Origin: JAJZXY01 sp046706185
GTDB taxonomy: Archaea; Thermoplasmatota; Thermoplasmata; Sysuiplasmatales; Sysuiplasmataceae
Assembly (NCBI GenBank): GCA_046706185.1
Contig: JBJKPR010000063.1
Span: forward strand, 1 to 41,072
Length of the DNA: 41,072 nt
Direction of reading: 5' to 3'
Under the pieces are notes generated by a model. The model was not told the DNA's origin. It worked only from the letters and a program-made list of their open reading frames with translations, and made no database searches. The translations under genes and the position numbers were made by a program. Below, in pieces: positions 7,731 to 16,826 of the stretch (position 1 is its first letter; each line of letters begins with the position of its first letter).

Positions 7731-9355
7731 AAGTGAGTCCGAGGCTGTGGGCATGGCGCCTGATGGCGGCTGTGCCCGCGCTCCTTGTCGCAGGCATGGT
7801 ACTTCTGCCTTTTGCACAGATGCTTGCCATGTTCCTCGATATTGGCTATCTTGGGGAGTTGGGAGGGCAGGACGCGATTGCTCTGCTCACCAGGGCGGCC
7901 ATCATGAATTCAGTCGTGCAGGGGACGGCAAGTGCTGTTGCATCGTTTCTCGCGGGCCTTCCGATCGGTCTTTTCCTCGGGAGGTATGAATTCAGGTTCA
8001 AGCGTGTCCTGCGATCGTTCGCGATTCTGCCGTTCTTCCTTCCATCCATAGTTGTTGTGACTGCCTTCATCGCCAGCTTCGGAGCAGGGTCTCCCGCACA
8101 GGCAGTCTACCCAGGCTCCAGTGTGTTCAGCAGAGGCTTATGGGGTATAGTGGCCGTCAACACATTTTTCAATGCACCACTGGTTGCCATGATGACGATG
8201 CTTGCAGTTGAGCATGAGGACATGACACTCGACGAGGCAGCTAGGACGCTTGGCGCTTCGGTGCCGAGGAGGTTTGTTTCTGTCTGGGGAAGAGAGGGGA
8301 TGGTGGCTGCTGCCGGTGGTGCACTCCTTGCCTTCCTGTACTCGTTCGCAGGGTTCACCGCCCCCCTGATCATTGGCGGTCCGGGTTATTTTACGCTAGA
8401 AGCCTGGATATATTTCATGGTCAGGACGCTCAACAACATACCTTTTGCCGCAATCATGAGCCTCATAGAGAGTGCGGCACTCACACTCCCGGCGCTTGCA
8501 TACTTCCTTTTCATGGCCGGGACAAGAAGGGTATCAGGGGTGGGCAGGGCGTCCAGCTTTACTGAAGGGCGCCGCAGCCCATTCTTCGTCGCTGGCGCTG
8601 TCTATGTCGCGGCTTGGATAGTGGCTGAAGGATACATCCTTGGCTCCGTCTTCCTTTCCTCATTCGAGGCAAGAGGCGGGGGAACTGGATTGCTCAACTA
8701 CGCACTGCTCTTCGGAGGCAGGACAACATCGGCACTGGGCATCTCCACTGCCTCTGCGCTCATGAATACCATTTTCTATGGACTGATGGCTTGCATTATA
8801 GTCACGTCCGTCGGACTTGTATGGATATTCGGAAAGAGGAGGTCCGGCTCGCGTTTTTACGTTGTCACGGACACAATGCAGTTCATGCCGCTCATTATCT
8901 CAGCTGTTATCTTCTCATTCTCCATTTCCGTCGTATTCCGGTACGGAGGGCCATTCCCCTATGACTGGGCACTCATAATAGCAGCACAGTCGGTGATAGC
9001 GATACCGATCGTCCTGAGGGTGATAGAGGCTGGGTTCGCTTCAATTCCAGCAAGCTACGCGGAGGCAGCCTTGACACTGAGGGGAAACCCCTTCTTTGAA
9101 ATTGAACTTCCTCTGGCCCGCTCCACTCTTGCATCCGCCCTCATGTTTGGTTTCGCGATTAGCCTTGGCGAGTTCACTGCCACCAACATGCTCGCGACAA
9201 CCTCGTACATGCCACTTGGTGTGCAGATTTACGCACTCGAAGGAGTGAGGCTTTTCGGCCCCGCAGATGCGGCGGCCGCCCTCCTGCTCATTATCAGCCT
9301 TGGTTCATTCTACATTGTACAGCGGTTGGGTGAGGTGTTCGTTGCCGTACGTTGA
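7727..9355 (+). CDS. thiP: Thiamine ABC transporter permease, fused two-domain (ThiP-like)
   Basis: A permease of about 542 residues with roughly twelve membrane segments, made of two tandem binding-protein-dependent transport domains. Each half carries a cytoplasmic EAA loop that contacts the ATPase: EAARTLGASVPRRF in the first half and EAALTLRGNPFFEIELPLA in the second, followed by GFAISLGEFTATN. This duplicated layout matches ThiP and the related iron permeases. The GTG at 7727 overlaps the thiB stop by four bases; GTG 7733 is an alternative. The open frame extends far upstream through thiB in another register, which is not coding. It functions with thiB and thiQ. Confidence 0.9.
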   Translation: MKVSPRLWAWRLMAAVPALLVAGMVLLPFAQMLAMFLDIGYLGELGGQDAIALLTRAAIMNSVVQGTASAVASFLAGLPIGLFLGRYEFRFKRVLRSFAILPFFLPSIVVVTAFIASFGAGSPAQAVYPGSSVFSRGLWGIVAVNTFFNAPLVAMMTMLAVEHEDMTLDEAARTLGASVPRRFVSVWGREGMVAAAGGALLAFLYSFAGFTAPLIIGGPGYFTLEAWIYFMVRTLNNIPFAAIMSLIESAALTLPALAYFLFMAGTRRVSGVGRASSFTEGRRSPFFVAGAVYVAAWIVAEGYILGSVFLSSFEARGGGTGLLNYALLFGGRTTSALGISTASALMNTIFYGLMACIIVTSVGLVWIFGKRRSGSRFYVVTDTMQFMPLIISAVIFSFSISVVFRYGGPFPYDWALIIAAQSVIAIPIVLRVIEAGFASIPASYAEAALTLRGNPFFEIELPLARSTLASALMFGFAISLGEFTATNMLATTSYMPLGVQIYALEGVRLFGPADAAAALLLIISLGSFYIVQRLGEVFVAVR

Positions 9356-10295
9356 AATTGAAGGACTGGGAAAGCAATACCCGGGTGGTTTCGAACTGAA
9401 GGACGTGAGCTTCAGCCTGGAAAGGGGCGAGATTTACACATTGATGGGGCCAAGCGGGTCCGGAAAGACATCCCTTCTCAGGAACATATGCGGTCTGGAC
9501 AAGCCCGACTGCGGAAGAATAGTTGTCGATGGCAGGGATGTGACCTCAGTCACCACAACAAAGAGGGGAATCGGCCTGATCTTCCAGGACCTTGCTCTGT
9601 TTCCGCACATGAGGGTTTATGACAACATTGCATTCGGGCTTCGGGCAACAAGGCGGCCGGAGGGTGAAATAAGGACCAGGGTGATGGAGCTCTCGGAGCT
9701 GCTCAAGATTGAAGGCATGCTTCAAAGGTATCCTTCTGAGGTCTCTGGAGGGCAGAGGCAGCGTGTTGCCCTAGCAAGGTCTGTAGCCTCCTCGCCCTCA
9801 CTTCTTCTTCTTGACGAACCACTGAGCTCGCTTGACCAGCAGCTCAGAGCGGACGTTCGCAGCGAACTCAAGTCATTCGCCAGAGAGCTCGGGCTGACGA
9901 TGGTGTATGTAACACACGATCACCACGAGGGGCTGTACATGGCGGACAGGGCAGGTGCGATATTCGACGGAAGGCTTGAGAAAGACGGTTCGCCGGCCGA
10001 GCTGTTCTCCCACCCAGCCAACGAGAAGATAGCCAGGTTCTTCGGCTACAATGTCGTTACAGTCGGAGGGAAGAAAGTTGCGTTCTATCCATCAGACTTC
10101 GAGTTTACGGCGGGGAGTGCCGGTTTTCCCTGTACGGTAAGGTCAGTGGGCTTCGAGGGCGAGTTCTTCAGGGCGCACGTGCAGACTGAGAGGGGTGAGA
10201 ATGTGCAGTTGACAGTCCCTCTCCGCGAAGGTGAATACCTTGAAGCAGGGGATAAGGTCAGGGTCGCGATAAGACGGATGGAGAAGCTTCCTTGA
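9342..10295 (+). CDS. thiQ: Thiamine ABC transporter ATP-binding protein (ThiQ-like)
   Basis: An ABC ATPase of about 317 residues that would drive the ThiBP uptake system. Walker A is GPSGSGKT (36-43), the Q-loop is FQDLALFPH, the signature is SGGQRQR (about 135-141), Walker B is LLLLDEP (154-160), and the switch His is in VTHDHHE. A C-terminal extension beyond residue 220 looks like a TOBE-type regulatory domain, as in the spermidine/iron/thiamine group. A TTG start at 9342 is chosen because GAGGTG lies 4 bases upstream; GTG 9330 is the other in-frame option. It overlaps thiP by 14 bases. Confidence 0.88.
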   Translation: MPYVEIEGLGKQYPGGFELKDVSFSLERGEIYTLMGPSGSGKTSLLRNICGLDKPDCGRIVVDGRDVTSVTTTKRGIGLIFQDLALFPHMRVYDNIAFGLRATRRPEGEIRTRVMELSELLKIEGMLQRYPSEVSGGQRQRVALARSVASSPSLLLLDEPLSSLDQQLRADVRSELKSFARELGLTMVYVTHDHHEGLYMADRAGAIFDGRLEKDGSPAELFSHPANEKIARFFGYNVVTVGGKKVAFYPSDFEFTAGSAGFPCTVRSVGFEGEFFRAHVQTERGENVQLTVPLREGEYLEAGDKVRVAIRRMEKLP

Positions 10296-10309
10296 GCCTG
10301 CGCGCCCCT

Positions 10310-11293
10310 TCAGCCTTCCCTTCTGATAAGGAAGTCCATCATTTCCAATATCAGTTCCTTGGCCTCCGAATTCTGAAGGACTGACGTCTTCTCCTTCGCC
10401 TCCCTGATATACTCCAGTGCGAAGTTCTTGGCGTAGGACACAGCTCCTGTTTTGTGGAGTATTTCTACCGCCTGCTGTATCATGCGCTTGGATGCCCTCT
10501 GGTTGCCAAGTATTGAAAGGAAGGTCTTCCTGTCTTCACCCTTCAGGTTGTTCATTGCGTAAACGGCCATGAGAGTCCTCTTTCCTTCCTTTATGTCTCC
10601 CCCGACCGGTTTACCAGTCTTCTGCTCTTCGCCCTCAAGGTCTAGCACATCATCCCATATCTGGAAGCCGACGCCCATCAGGTAGCCGCAGTCTCCCATT
10701 GCCTTGATCTGGTCGATCGTCCCCTTCGCTATTATAGCGCCTATTCGGGCGGCCGTGAAGTATAGACGAGCGGTCTTCTTGTCAATCATCGTCAGGTACT
10801 CCTTCACCTGGACATCGTTCCTCTTCTCAAACTCCATGTCCATCTGCTGCCCTTCCGCGACCTCCCTGACAGCAACCGCCGTATCGTTGAGGATTATACG
10901 CAGAAGCACGTCGTCGACTTCGAGCTTGCATATCTCCTCGAGCCCGAGAGCGAAGAGCGCATCTCCAGCAATTATGGCTGTAGGTGTATCGAACTTCTTG
11001 TGAACGGAGACCATGCCCCTGCGCATGTCTGACCTGTCCATTATGTCGTCATGAACGAGAGTGAAATTGTGGAGCAGCTCAAGACCGGCCCCGAATGGTA
11101 CGGTGAGAGGGCCGTTTCCTGAAATTGCGTCCGCAACAAGATACGCAAGGATGGGGCGCAGCCTTTTTCCTCCTGCAAGTGGATAGTGCTTCATCGCCGC
11201 CCTGAGCCTTTCATTCTCGCCCACCGCAAGAGCCACTTCCAGCTCCCTGTCAATTTCGGTCTTGCGTGTGCTCAACTTTTCCATTATCGACAT
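10310..11293 (-). CDS. Geranylgeranyl diphosphate synthase (trans-prenyltransferase)
   Basis: A 327-residue trans-isoprenyl diphosphate synthase that condenses IPP with allylic diphosphates to build the C20 chain for archaeal ether lipids. The family motifs are GGKRLRP (41-47), first aspartate-rich motif DDIMD (82-86), and second aspartate-rich motif WDDVLD (about 214-219). Phe77 and Thr78 lie five and four residues before the first motif, the same pair described as chain-length determinants in the Sulfolobus GGPP synthase, which supports a C20 product. It is just downstream of the type 2 IPP isomerase gene on the same strand (61-base gap), so the two are probably expressed together. Confidence 0.9.
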   Translation of the reverse strand: MSIMEKLSTRKTEIDRELEVALAVGENERLRAAMKHYPLAGGKRLRPILAYLVADAISGNGPLTVPFGAGLELLHNFTLVHDDIMDRSDMRRGMVSVHKKFDTPTAIIAGDALFALGLEEICKLEVDDVLLRIILNDTAVAVREVAEGQQMDMEFEKRNDVQVKEYLTMIDKKTARLYFTAARIGAIIAKGTIDQIKAMGDCGYLMGVGFQIWDDVLDLEGEEQKTGKPVGGDIKEGKRTLMAVYAMNNLKGEDRKTFLSILGNQRASKRMIQQAVEILHKTGAVSYAKNFALEYIREAKEKTSVLQNSEAKELILEMMDFLIRREG

Positions 11294-11354
11294 TGAACCA
11301 GCTTCCTATCCGGAACTTATTCTTGATTAACTCATGATATTAAATCCGTTTGTC

Positions 11355-12434
11355 TCATTCAATGTTCAGCCATTCCTTCGTCGTGCCCGAGATCACACAA
11401 TCTTTCCTGGAAAGCCTGCTGACATTTGAGGATCCAGTGAGGAACATGGCGACCTTGAGTTCCTCTATGACATTCCTGACCTCATCTATTACCGCCTCCT
11501 TGCTCTCCGCCGCCTGTTTTATCACAGCGCCCGCGAGGCCTGCAAAATCCGCACCTATGCAGATCGCTTTTGCCGCGTCAAGCCCGCTCCTTATCCCGCC
11601 TGTGGCAACAATGGGAAGTCCAACCTTCGCCTGCATTATGCTGACGGGGGCTGGTATTCCCCAGTTCCAGAATGCCCTGCCCAGCCGCTCGCCTGTCGTG
11701 TCCCCTTTCCGCACAGACCTGTATGACTCAACCGCGGACCAGCTTGTCCCCCCCTGCCCACCGATATCTATCACCTTGACACCCGCCTTCTTCAGTCGTG
11801 AAGCGGTGCCGGCAGATATGCCGGCTCCTGTTTCCTTTGCCATGACAGGTAGCTCTCTGGCGATCGTGGATATTGAGTCCAGCACGCCTGCTGCCTTCCT
11901 GTCCCCCTCCGGCTGGACGACTTCCTGCAGGTAGTTCAGATGCACAGCAAGCAGATCAGCGTCAACCATGTCCATAGCTGCCCTGGCATCGTCGATACCA
12001 TAAGGCCGTTTATCTCCCTGTCTTACCAGCTGCGGCGCACCAATGTTCGCAATTCTCAGCGGTATATCGAAATCCTTGACAACGCTGTAAGTCGGTGACA
12101 GCTCCTTGTTCTCAAGAGCCGCCCTCTGGCTGCCGACACCCATTGGTACTTGAAGTTCCGAGGCCGCGGCCGCAAGGTTCCTGTTGATTTCCTTTGCGCG
12201 ATCAAAGCCGCCTGTCATTCCTGAGATTACGATAGGTGCGGCTATTTTCCTGCCAAGAAGTTTTGTTTCGAGAGAGATAGAATCAAAATCAAACTCAGGA
12301 AGCGAATCGTGTATGAGTGATATGTCGTCCCAGTAGTTGATCCTCGACTTAACGTTCTCACTTATCACTATGTCAACATGTTCCCCCTTCCTCTTCTCCG
12401 TGACTTTGCCGACGGCGTCGCTTGAATCAGGCAT
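11355..12434 (-). CDS. fni: Type 2 isopentenyl diphosphate isomerase (FMN-dependent)
   Basis: A 359-residue FMN/NADPH-dependent isomerase that interconverts IPP and DMAPP. Recognisable blocks are the N-terminal KRKGEHVDIVI, PIVISGMTGG, MGVGSQRAAL, LNYLQEVVQPEGD, KETGAGIS, and DIGGQGGTSW. Length and motif order fit the family (a TIM-barrel flavoenzyme). A purine-rich AGAGGAGACC lies just before the start codon. It is followed by the GGPP synthase gene and is divergent from the S9 peptidase gene. Archaea such as Thermoplasma use this isomerase type; the isopentenyl phosphate kinase needed for the modified mevalonate route is about 4 kb away. Confidence 0.93.
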   Translation of the reverse strand: MPDSSDAVGKVTEKRKGEHVDIVISENVKSRINYWDDISLIHDSLPEFDFDSISLETKLLGRKIAAPIVISGMTGGFDRAKEINRNLAAAASELQVPMGVGSQRAALENKELSPTYSVVKDFDIPLRIANIGAPQLVRQGDKRPYGIDDARAAMDMVDADLLAVHLNYLQEVVQPEGDRKAAGVLDSISTIARELPVMAKETGAGISAGTASRLKKAGVKVIDIGGQGGTSWSAVESYRSVRKGDTTGERLGRAFWNWGIPAPVSIMQAKVGLPIVATGGIRSGLDAAKAICIGADFAGLAGAVIKQAAESKEAVIDEVRNVIEELKVAMFLTGSSNVSRLSRKDCVISGTTKEWLNIE

Positions 12435-12546
12435 ATCTTCACCGGTCTCCTCTTCTGACCGCGGATAGAATTCACTGACATCATATATCTTTTGAGCAAA
12501 ACAGACCTGCGCGCGGAGACAGTTCCATCAGCTGCCAGGTTCAACG

Positions 12547-12556
12547 CTAAATATCC
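12547..12556 (+). promoter_or_regulatory. TATA box for the S9 peptidase gene
   Basis: CTAAATATCC lies 20-29 bases ahead of ATG 12576, the expected distance for a leaderless archaeal transcript. No ribosome-binding sequence precedes that ATG, which agrees. Confidence 0.4.
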
Positions 12557-12575
12557 GTAGATATTGTGACTTGCC

Positions 12576-14411
12576 ATGGGTTCGTATCAGGTCGCAGATG
12601 ATACCCGTCTGCGCAGGCTTTTCGGCGTTCCTGCCGTAGATTCATTTGATGTATCACCCTCTGGAATGGTGGTATTTTCCTCCGATCCGGAAGGGCAGTT
12701 CCAGCTGTACCTGAAGGAAGGCGGGGAGAAGATTTCAAAACTAACAACTGATCCTGAGATGAAGACATTTCCATTCTTCCTGGATGAGAAGCGACTTATT
12801 TTCTTTGCAGACACTAATGGCGATGAGAATTACGACATATTCCTGATGTCGTCCGAAGCAGGAAATTCGTTCCGGCAGGGTTCTGCTGTGAACCTGACGC
12901 CAGGAACGGATTTCTCGATACAGCCTTTCGTAACCTATTCGGCCGATAGGAGCAAGGCTGTTGTTGTAGCAAACAGGGATGGTGATTTTGCCACCTACTT
13001 GCTTGCAGGAGTCAACGGCGAAATGAGAAGGATGACACACCATTCGTTTTCCGACGAACGTGCCGACATCTCCCCTGACGGGAAGAGGATCGCGGTAACA
13101 TCGCTGGTGTCGGGCCAGGAATACGCAATCTTCGTGATGGAGGAAGAGAGCGGAAGGACAGATGCTCTTTCCGATCCGGAGAGCGGGAAGATCATCGAGG
13201 CATCCTTCCCAAGCTGGTCCAGCGACGGCAGGATGCTGGCGTTTGCCTCAACCGAGAAAGGGTTCAGCGACATAGGCATCGTTGACATTGACACGGGAAA
13301 ACTCAGGTGGTTGACCGATGGCGGTAAGGAGTACGCAAACCCTGTGCTTTCCCCTGACGGGAGAATGATCGCTTATACAGTCAATGAAAGGGACAGGATA
13401 GGCCTTGTGTTGCGAAGCATGACAGGCGCATTTACCGAAATAGATGTTTCACCCTCGGCCGGGTTCGTCCACGCTCTCAAATTCTCAGAAGATTCGAAGC
13501 ACCTGTACTTCACGTTCAGTGGAAAGAACGTGCCCTTCGACGTATTCTGCCACACGATTGAAGGGGCCCACCTGGCACAGGCGACCCGCAGTCTTCCTGC
13601 TGAGATTGACACTTCGTCTTTTGTTGAAGCAAAAATGGTGAGGTTCAGGAGCAGGGCGGACGGCCTGCCCCTCTCCGCTTTGCTCTATCTCCCTGCCGGA
13701 TGGGATGGGGACACTACGTTGCCAGCGGTGGTGGACATACATGGAGGACCGGCCTGGCAGAGCCTGAACAGATGGAACCCGTTCACGCAGATGCTGGTGT
13801 CAAGCGGGGCGGCAGTAATAGCCCCCAATTACAGGGGAAGCACCGGGTACGGAAAGGAGTTCAGAGAGGCAAACAGGCATGTGATGGGAGTCGCTGATCT
13901 GGATGATTGCGTTTCGGCTGCGGACTATCTGATTGAGCACAACATTGCCGATAGTGGGAAAATCGCAGTGACAGGAGCCTCGTTTGGTGGATACCTCACC
14001 ATGTGCGCGCTGACGCGCTATCCTGACAGATGGGCATGCGGCTCGGCAGTCGTCCCATTCCTTAACTGGTTTACCGAGATGGAGAATGAGAGAGAGGACC
14101 TCAGGTTCTGGGACATGCAGAACATGGGTGATCCCGCAAAAGACAGGGAGAGACTGAAAAACGCGTCGCCCTTTTTCTACCTTGACAGGGTCATAGCCCC
14201 TGTGCAGATCATAGCAGGGGCAAACGACCCGAGATGCCCGCTGGAAGAATCGATAAGGGCCAAGGAAGAGATGGAGAAACTCGGCAAGAAGGTGGACTTC
14301 CACTACTATCCTGACGAGGGGCACGGTTTTTCCAAGAGGGAAAACAGGGTCGATGCGGACATGAGGGTTTTCAGGTTTCTGGAAACTCACCTATTCGACC
14401 GGAGTGAATAG
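12576..14411 (+). CDS. S9-family serine peptidase (acylaminoacyl-peptidase-like)
   Basis: A 611-residue prolyl-oligopeptidase-family enzyme, probably cytoplasmic because no signal peptide is present. The first 350 residues or so contain repeated propeller-type blades (WSSDGRMLAFAS, LSPDGRMIAYTV and similar), which gate access to the active site. The C-terminal alpha/beta-hydrolase domain has the oxyanion region DIHGGPAWQ, nucleophile motif GASFGGY with Ser469, catalytic Asp in GANDPRCP (about 551), and catalytic His in DEGHGF (583). It would cleave short peptides, possibly acyl-amino acids. The MFS gene begins 2 bases after its stop, implying a shared transcript. Confidence 0.9.
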   Translation: MGSYQVADDTRLRRLFGVPAVDSFDVSPSGMVVFSSDPEGQFQLYLKEGGEKISKLTTDPEMKTFPFFLDEKRLIFFADTNGDENYDIFLMSSEAGNSFRQGSAVNLTPGTDFSIQPFVTYSADRSKAVVVANRDGDFATYLLAGVNGEMRRMTHHSFSDERADISPDGKRIAVTSLVSGQEYAIFVMEEESGRTDALSDPESGKIIEASFPSWSSDGRMLAFASTEKGFSDIGIVDIDTGKLRWLTDGGKEYANPVLSPDGRMIAYTVNERDRIGLVLRSMTGAFTEIDVSPSAGFVHALKFSEDSKHLYFTFSGKNVPFDVFCHTIEGAHLAQATRSLPAEIDTSSFVEAKMVRFRSRADGLPLSALLYLPAGWDGDTTLPAVVDIHGGPAWQSLNRWNPFTQMLVSSGAAVIAPNYRGSTGYGKEFREANRHVMGVADLDDCVSAADYLIEHNIADSGKIAVTGASFGGYLTMCALTRYPDRWACGSAVVPFLNWFTEMENEREDLRFWDMQNMGDPAKDRERLKNASPFFYLDRVIAPVQIIAGANDPRCPLEESIRAKEEMEKLGKKVDFHYYPDEGHGFSKRENRVDADMRVFRFLETHLFDRSE

Positions 14412-14413
14412 AA

Positions 14414-15868
14414 GTGGAATACAAGTGGAAGGCGCTTTCGTCGACGTCGGTAGGCGCACTTATGGCGGCTGTGGACAGCACTATCGTGCTGCTAGCGCTT
14501 TTTCCAATAGCCACTGACCTGAAGTCAGACTTCGTCACGATCGTGTGGGTGATCATCGCATACATACTGATGAGCACCGCCCTTGTCCTGAGCCTTGGAA
14601 GAATAGCTGACATGTACGGCAGGAAAAGGATGTACAACACAGGCTTTGTGATTTTCACGGTCGGTTCGGCCCTCTGCGGGCTTGCTCCGAGCGGCATAAC
14701 ACTTGTCCTCTTCCGTGGAGTCCAGGGCATAGGAGCAGCACTGCTGGTGGCGAACTCATTTGCCATCGTATCAGAAGCGTTTCCACCAAACGAAAGGGGC
14801 AGGGCATTCGGGATCACCTCAATCGTGTGGGGTTCCGGGTCTGTGCTTGGAATCATACTGGGCGGGGTGATAATCGCATTCACATCGTGGCGACTTATCT
14901 TCCTTATCAACGTGCCCATTGGCATATTCGGGACAATATGGGCATACAGTGTTCTCAGGGAGACAGGGGATGCGGCCGGAAAGAGGGTGGAGACATTCGA
15001 CATACAGGCAGCTGTTTCATTCACGCTTGCCCTCATAACACTGCTGGTGGGGATAACCTTCGGGCTGCTGAAGGGGTGGACCGATGTTGTGACGGTATCT
15101 TCGCTCGTGTGCAGTCCGTTTCTCTTTGGGTTCTTCTTGGCCTGGGAATCGAAGTTCAGCAGGGACCCCATAATCGACCTGCGTCTCTTCGGAAACAGAG
15201 AATTTTCCTATTCGGTAATATCTGCATTCCTGCAGTCTGTTGCCATCTTCAGCCTTAACTTCCTGCTTCTTTTTTACTTCGAGGGAATAGACGGCCTGCC
15301 GATCCTGACTGCGTCATACCTGGTCATACCAATGGCAATCATGACTTCTCTCACCGGCCCTATAGGGGGTGTTCTTTCAGACAGGTTCGGCGCGAGGACA
15401 GTGGCTGCAGTCGGTCTCGCAATCCAGGCCATAGTCCTTTTCATCCTCAGCCGGCTCACACCGTCCACGCCGCTCACCGTTGTTGCGATGGCTGAAGCCC
15501 TTTACGGCGTGGGCGGGGGACTGTTCTGGCCGGCAAACACGAGCGCAATAATGTCAGCGACCCCGAAAAGCATGTATGGTGTCGGTTCAGGGATAATGAA
15601 TACTTTCAGGAACACGGGCATGGTCCTGAGCTTTGCGATGTCGTTGCTTGCAGCAACGAGCGTAATTCCTGCGGAGTATGTGTCGAAGCTCTTTATAGGC
15701 AGTATAAACGGAAAGCTGCCAACCGCGCTCGCGGTCCACTATCTCGGAGGTCAGGGATTTGCATTCGAGATATCGGTCATACTGCTGATTGCTGCAACGC
15801 TGATCTCCCTGCTCAAGGGCGGCACATCAAAGCACGGGAAGGACTTAATCACCGTCGAAGAGGGCTAG
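14414..15868 (+). CDS. MFS transporter, DHA2 (EmrB/QacA-like) drug-efflux type
   Basis: A 484-residue major-facilitator protein with about 14 membrane segments. The family motifs are present: ALMAAVDSTIVLLAL in helix 1 (motif D1 of the 14-helix group), GRIADMYGRKRMY (motif A) after helix 2, LFRGVQGIGAALL (motif B), and the motif C-like VWGSGSVLGIILGG in helix 5. Such proteins export drugs or other amphipathic compounds with proton antiport. Translation starts at GTG 14414, immediately after the S9 peptidase stop. Its 3' end overlaps the convergent isopentenyl phosphate kinase gene by 4 bases. Substrate unknown. Confidence 0.88.
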   Translation: MEYKWKALSSTSVGALMAAVDSTIVLLALFPIATDLKSDFVTIVWVIIAYILMSTALVLSLGRIADMYGRKRMYNTGFVIFTVGSALCGLAPSGITLVLFRGVQGIGAALLVANSFAIVSEAFPPNERGRAFGITSIVWGSGSVLGIILGGVIIAFTSWRLIFLINVPIGIFGTIWAYSVLRETGDAAGKRVETFDIQAAVSFTLALITLLVGITFGLLKGWTDVVTVSSLVCSPFLFGFFLAWESKFSRDPIIDLRLFGNREFSYSVISAFLQSVAIFSLNFLLLFYFEGIDGLPILTASYLVIPMAIMTSLTGPIGGVLSDRFGARTVAAVGLAIQAIVLFILSRLTPSTPLTVVAMAEALYGVGGGLFWPANTSAIMSATPKSMYGVGSGIMNTFRNTGMVLSFAMSLLAATSVIPAEYVSKLFIGSINGKLPTALAVHYLGGQGFAFEISVILLIAATLISLLKGGTSKHGKDLITVEEG

Positions 15869-16656
15869 TCGGCCACCACCCGGGTTCCAATCGTTCCTTC
15901 GCCGGCCAGCGCAGAAGTCAGCCTTCCTTTCACCTTTCCGTTCACCACATATGTCCTGCTGCTGTTTCTCGCAATTGCAAAAAGGACCGCCAGCTTACCG
16001 CTCATTTCACCGGTTACATCTGCTCTCGCTGAATTCTCTGAGGCCACCCTCATTGATTCGCTGAGCCTGCCGATAAGCAGGGCATCCCTGTGCAAAGAGG
16101 GATTCCTATCATAGACACCGTCGACATCCGTGCAGAAGACTGATACGGAGGGCTTAAGGTGCTCGCAGAGGGAGCGCATGAGCAAATCACCTGACACGAT
16201 TGTGAAACCACGCTTTCTGTCGAAGACGGCGTCCCCGAAAGTTATGGGGACAAGTCCATTATCAAGCGCCCTGTCCACGAGTGAGAAATCTGCATGTTCA
16301 ACACCCATATCTGAAATGGATACGATTGATTCAGCAGGGAGAGCAATCGCATTTATGCCTGCTGATAGCAGGCAGTCAAGTATCTTTCCGTTCAGGAGCC
16401 TCATATCCCTGCGTACCTCCGCAAAACCTTTGAGCTGCCCGCTTTCTCTTAGCCCCTCCTTCAACATGTATTTCTTTGCCTTGATATGGCCGAATGAGCC
16501 GCCGCCGTGGACGAGAACAATACGCTTTCCCCTGTTGCTGGAAATATAACGCTTCAGCTCCGCAGAGAGGTCAACGACATTTTTCATGGAAAATGTCATG
16601 AGCCTGCCCTTGACGGTCACCACACTTCCGCCGAGTTTTATGAGTGCTGTTTCCAC
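15865..16656 (-). CDS. Isopentenyl phosphate kinase
   Basis: A 263-residue amino-acid-kinase-fold enzyme that phosphorylates isopentenyl phosphate to IPP, the last step of the archaeal modified mevalonate pathway. N-terminal IKLGGSVVT supplies the ATP-phosphate lysine (Lys7). VHGGGSFGH contains His50, equivalent to the histidine that marks isopentenyl phosphate kinases within the wider family. Further family features are FGDAVFD, IVSGDLLMRSL, and CTDVDGVYDRNP. Length is normal. It is transcribed toward the MFS gene and away from the HprK-like gene. It connects functionally with the IPP isomerase and GGPP synthase genes upstream in this window. Confidence 0.92.
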   Translation of the reverse strand: METALIKLGGSVVTVKGRLMTFSMKNVVDLSAELKRYISSNRGKRIVLVHGGGSFGHIKAKKYMLKEGLRESGQLKGFAEVRRDMRLLNGKILDCLLSAGINAIALPAESIVSISDMGVEHADFSLVDRALDNGLVPITFGDAVFDRKRGFTIVSGDLLMRSLCEHLKPSVSVFCTDVDGVYDRNPSLHRDALLIGRLSESMRVASENSARADVTGEMSGKLAVLFAIARNSSRTYVVNGKVKGRLTSALAGEGTIGTRVVAD

Positions 16657-16826
16657 AGAGACACGCTTCCTGCTCAGGGCGATAATGACCCCGCTGACCA
16701 GATATCGGGAGGAGACTAAAAAGGATGGCTCTCACAAAAGGGGAAGTGTTAAGACAGTAATGCATCTTCTGAGTCAATCGAAGTCAGCTAACAACTGAAA
16801 CAGGATATCCGGGACGGCTATTTCAT

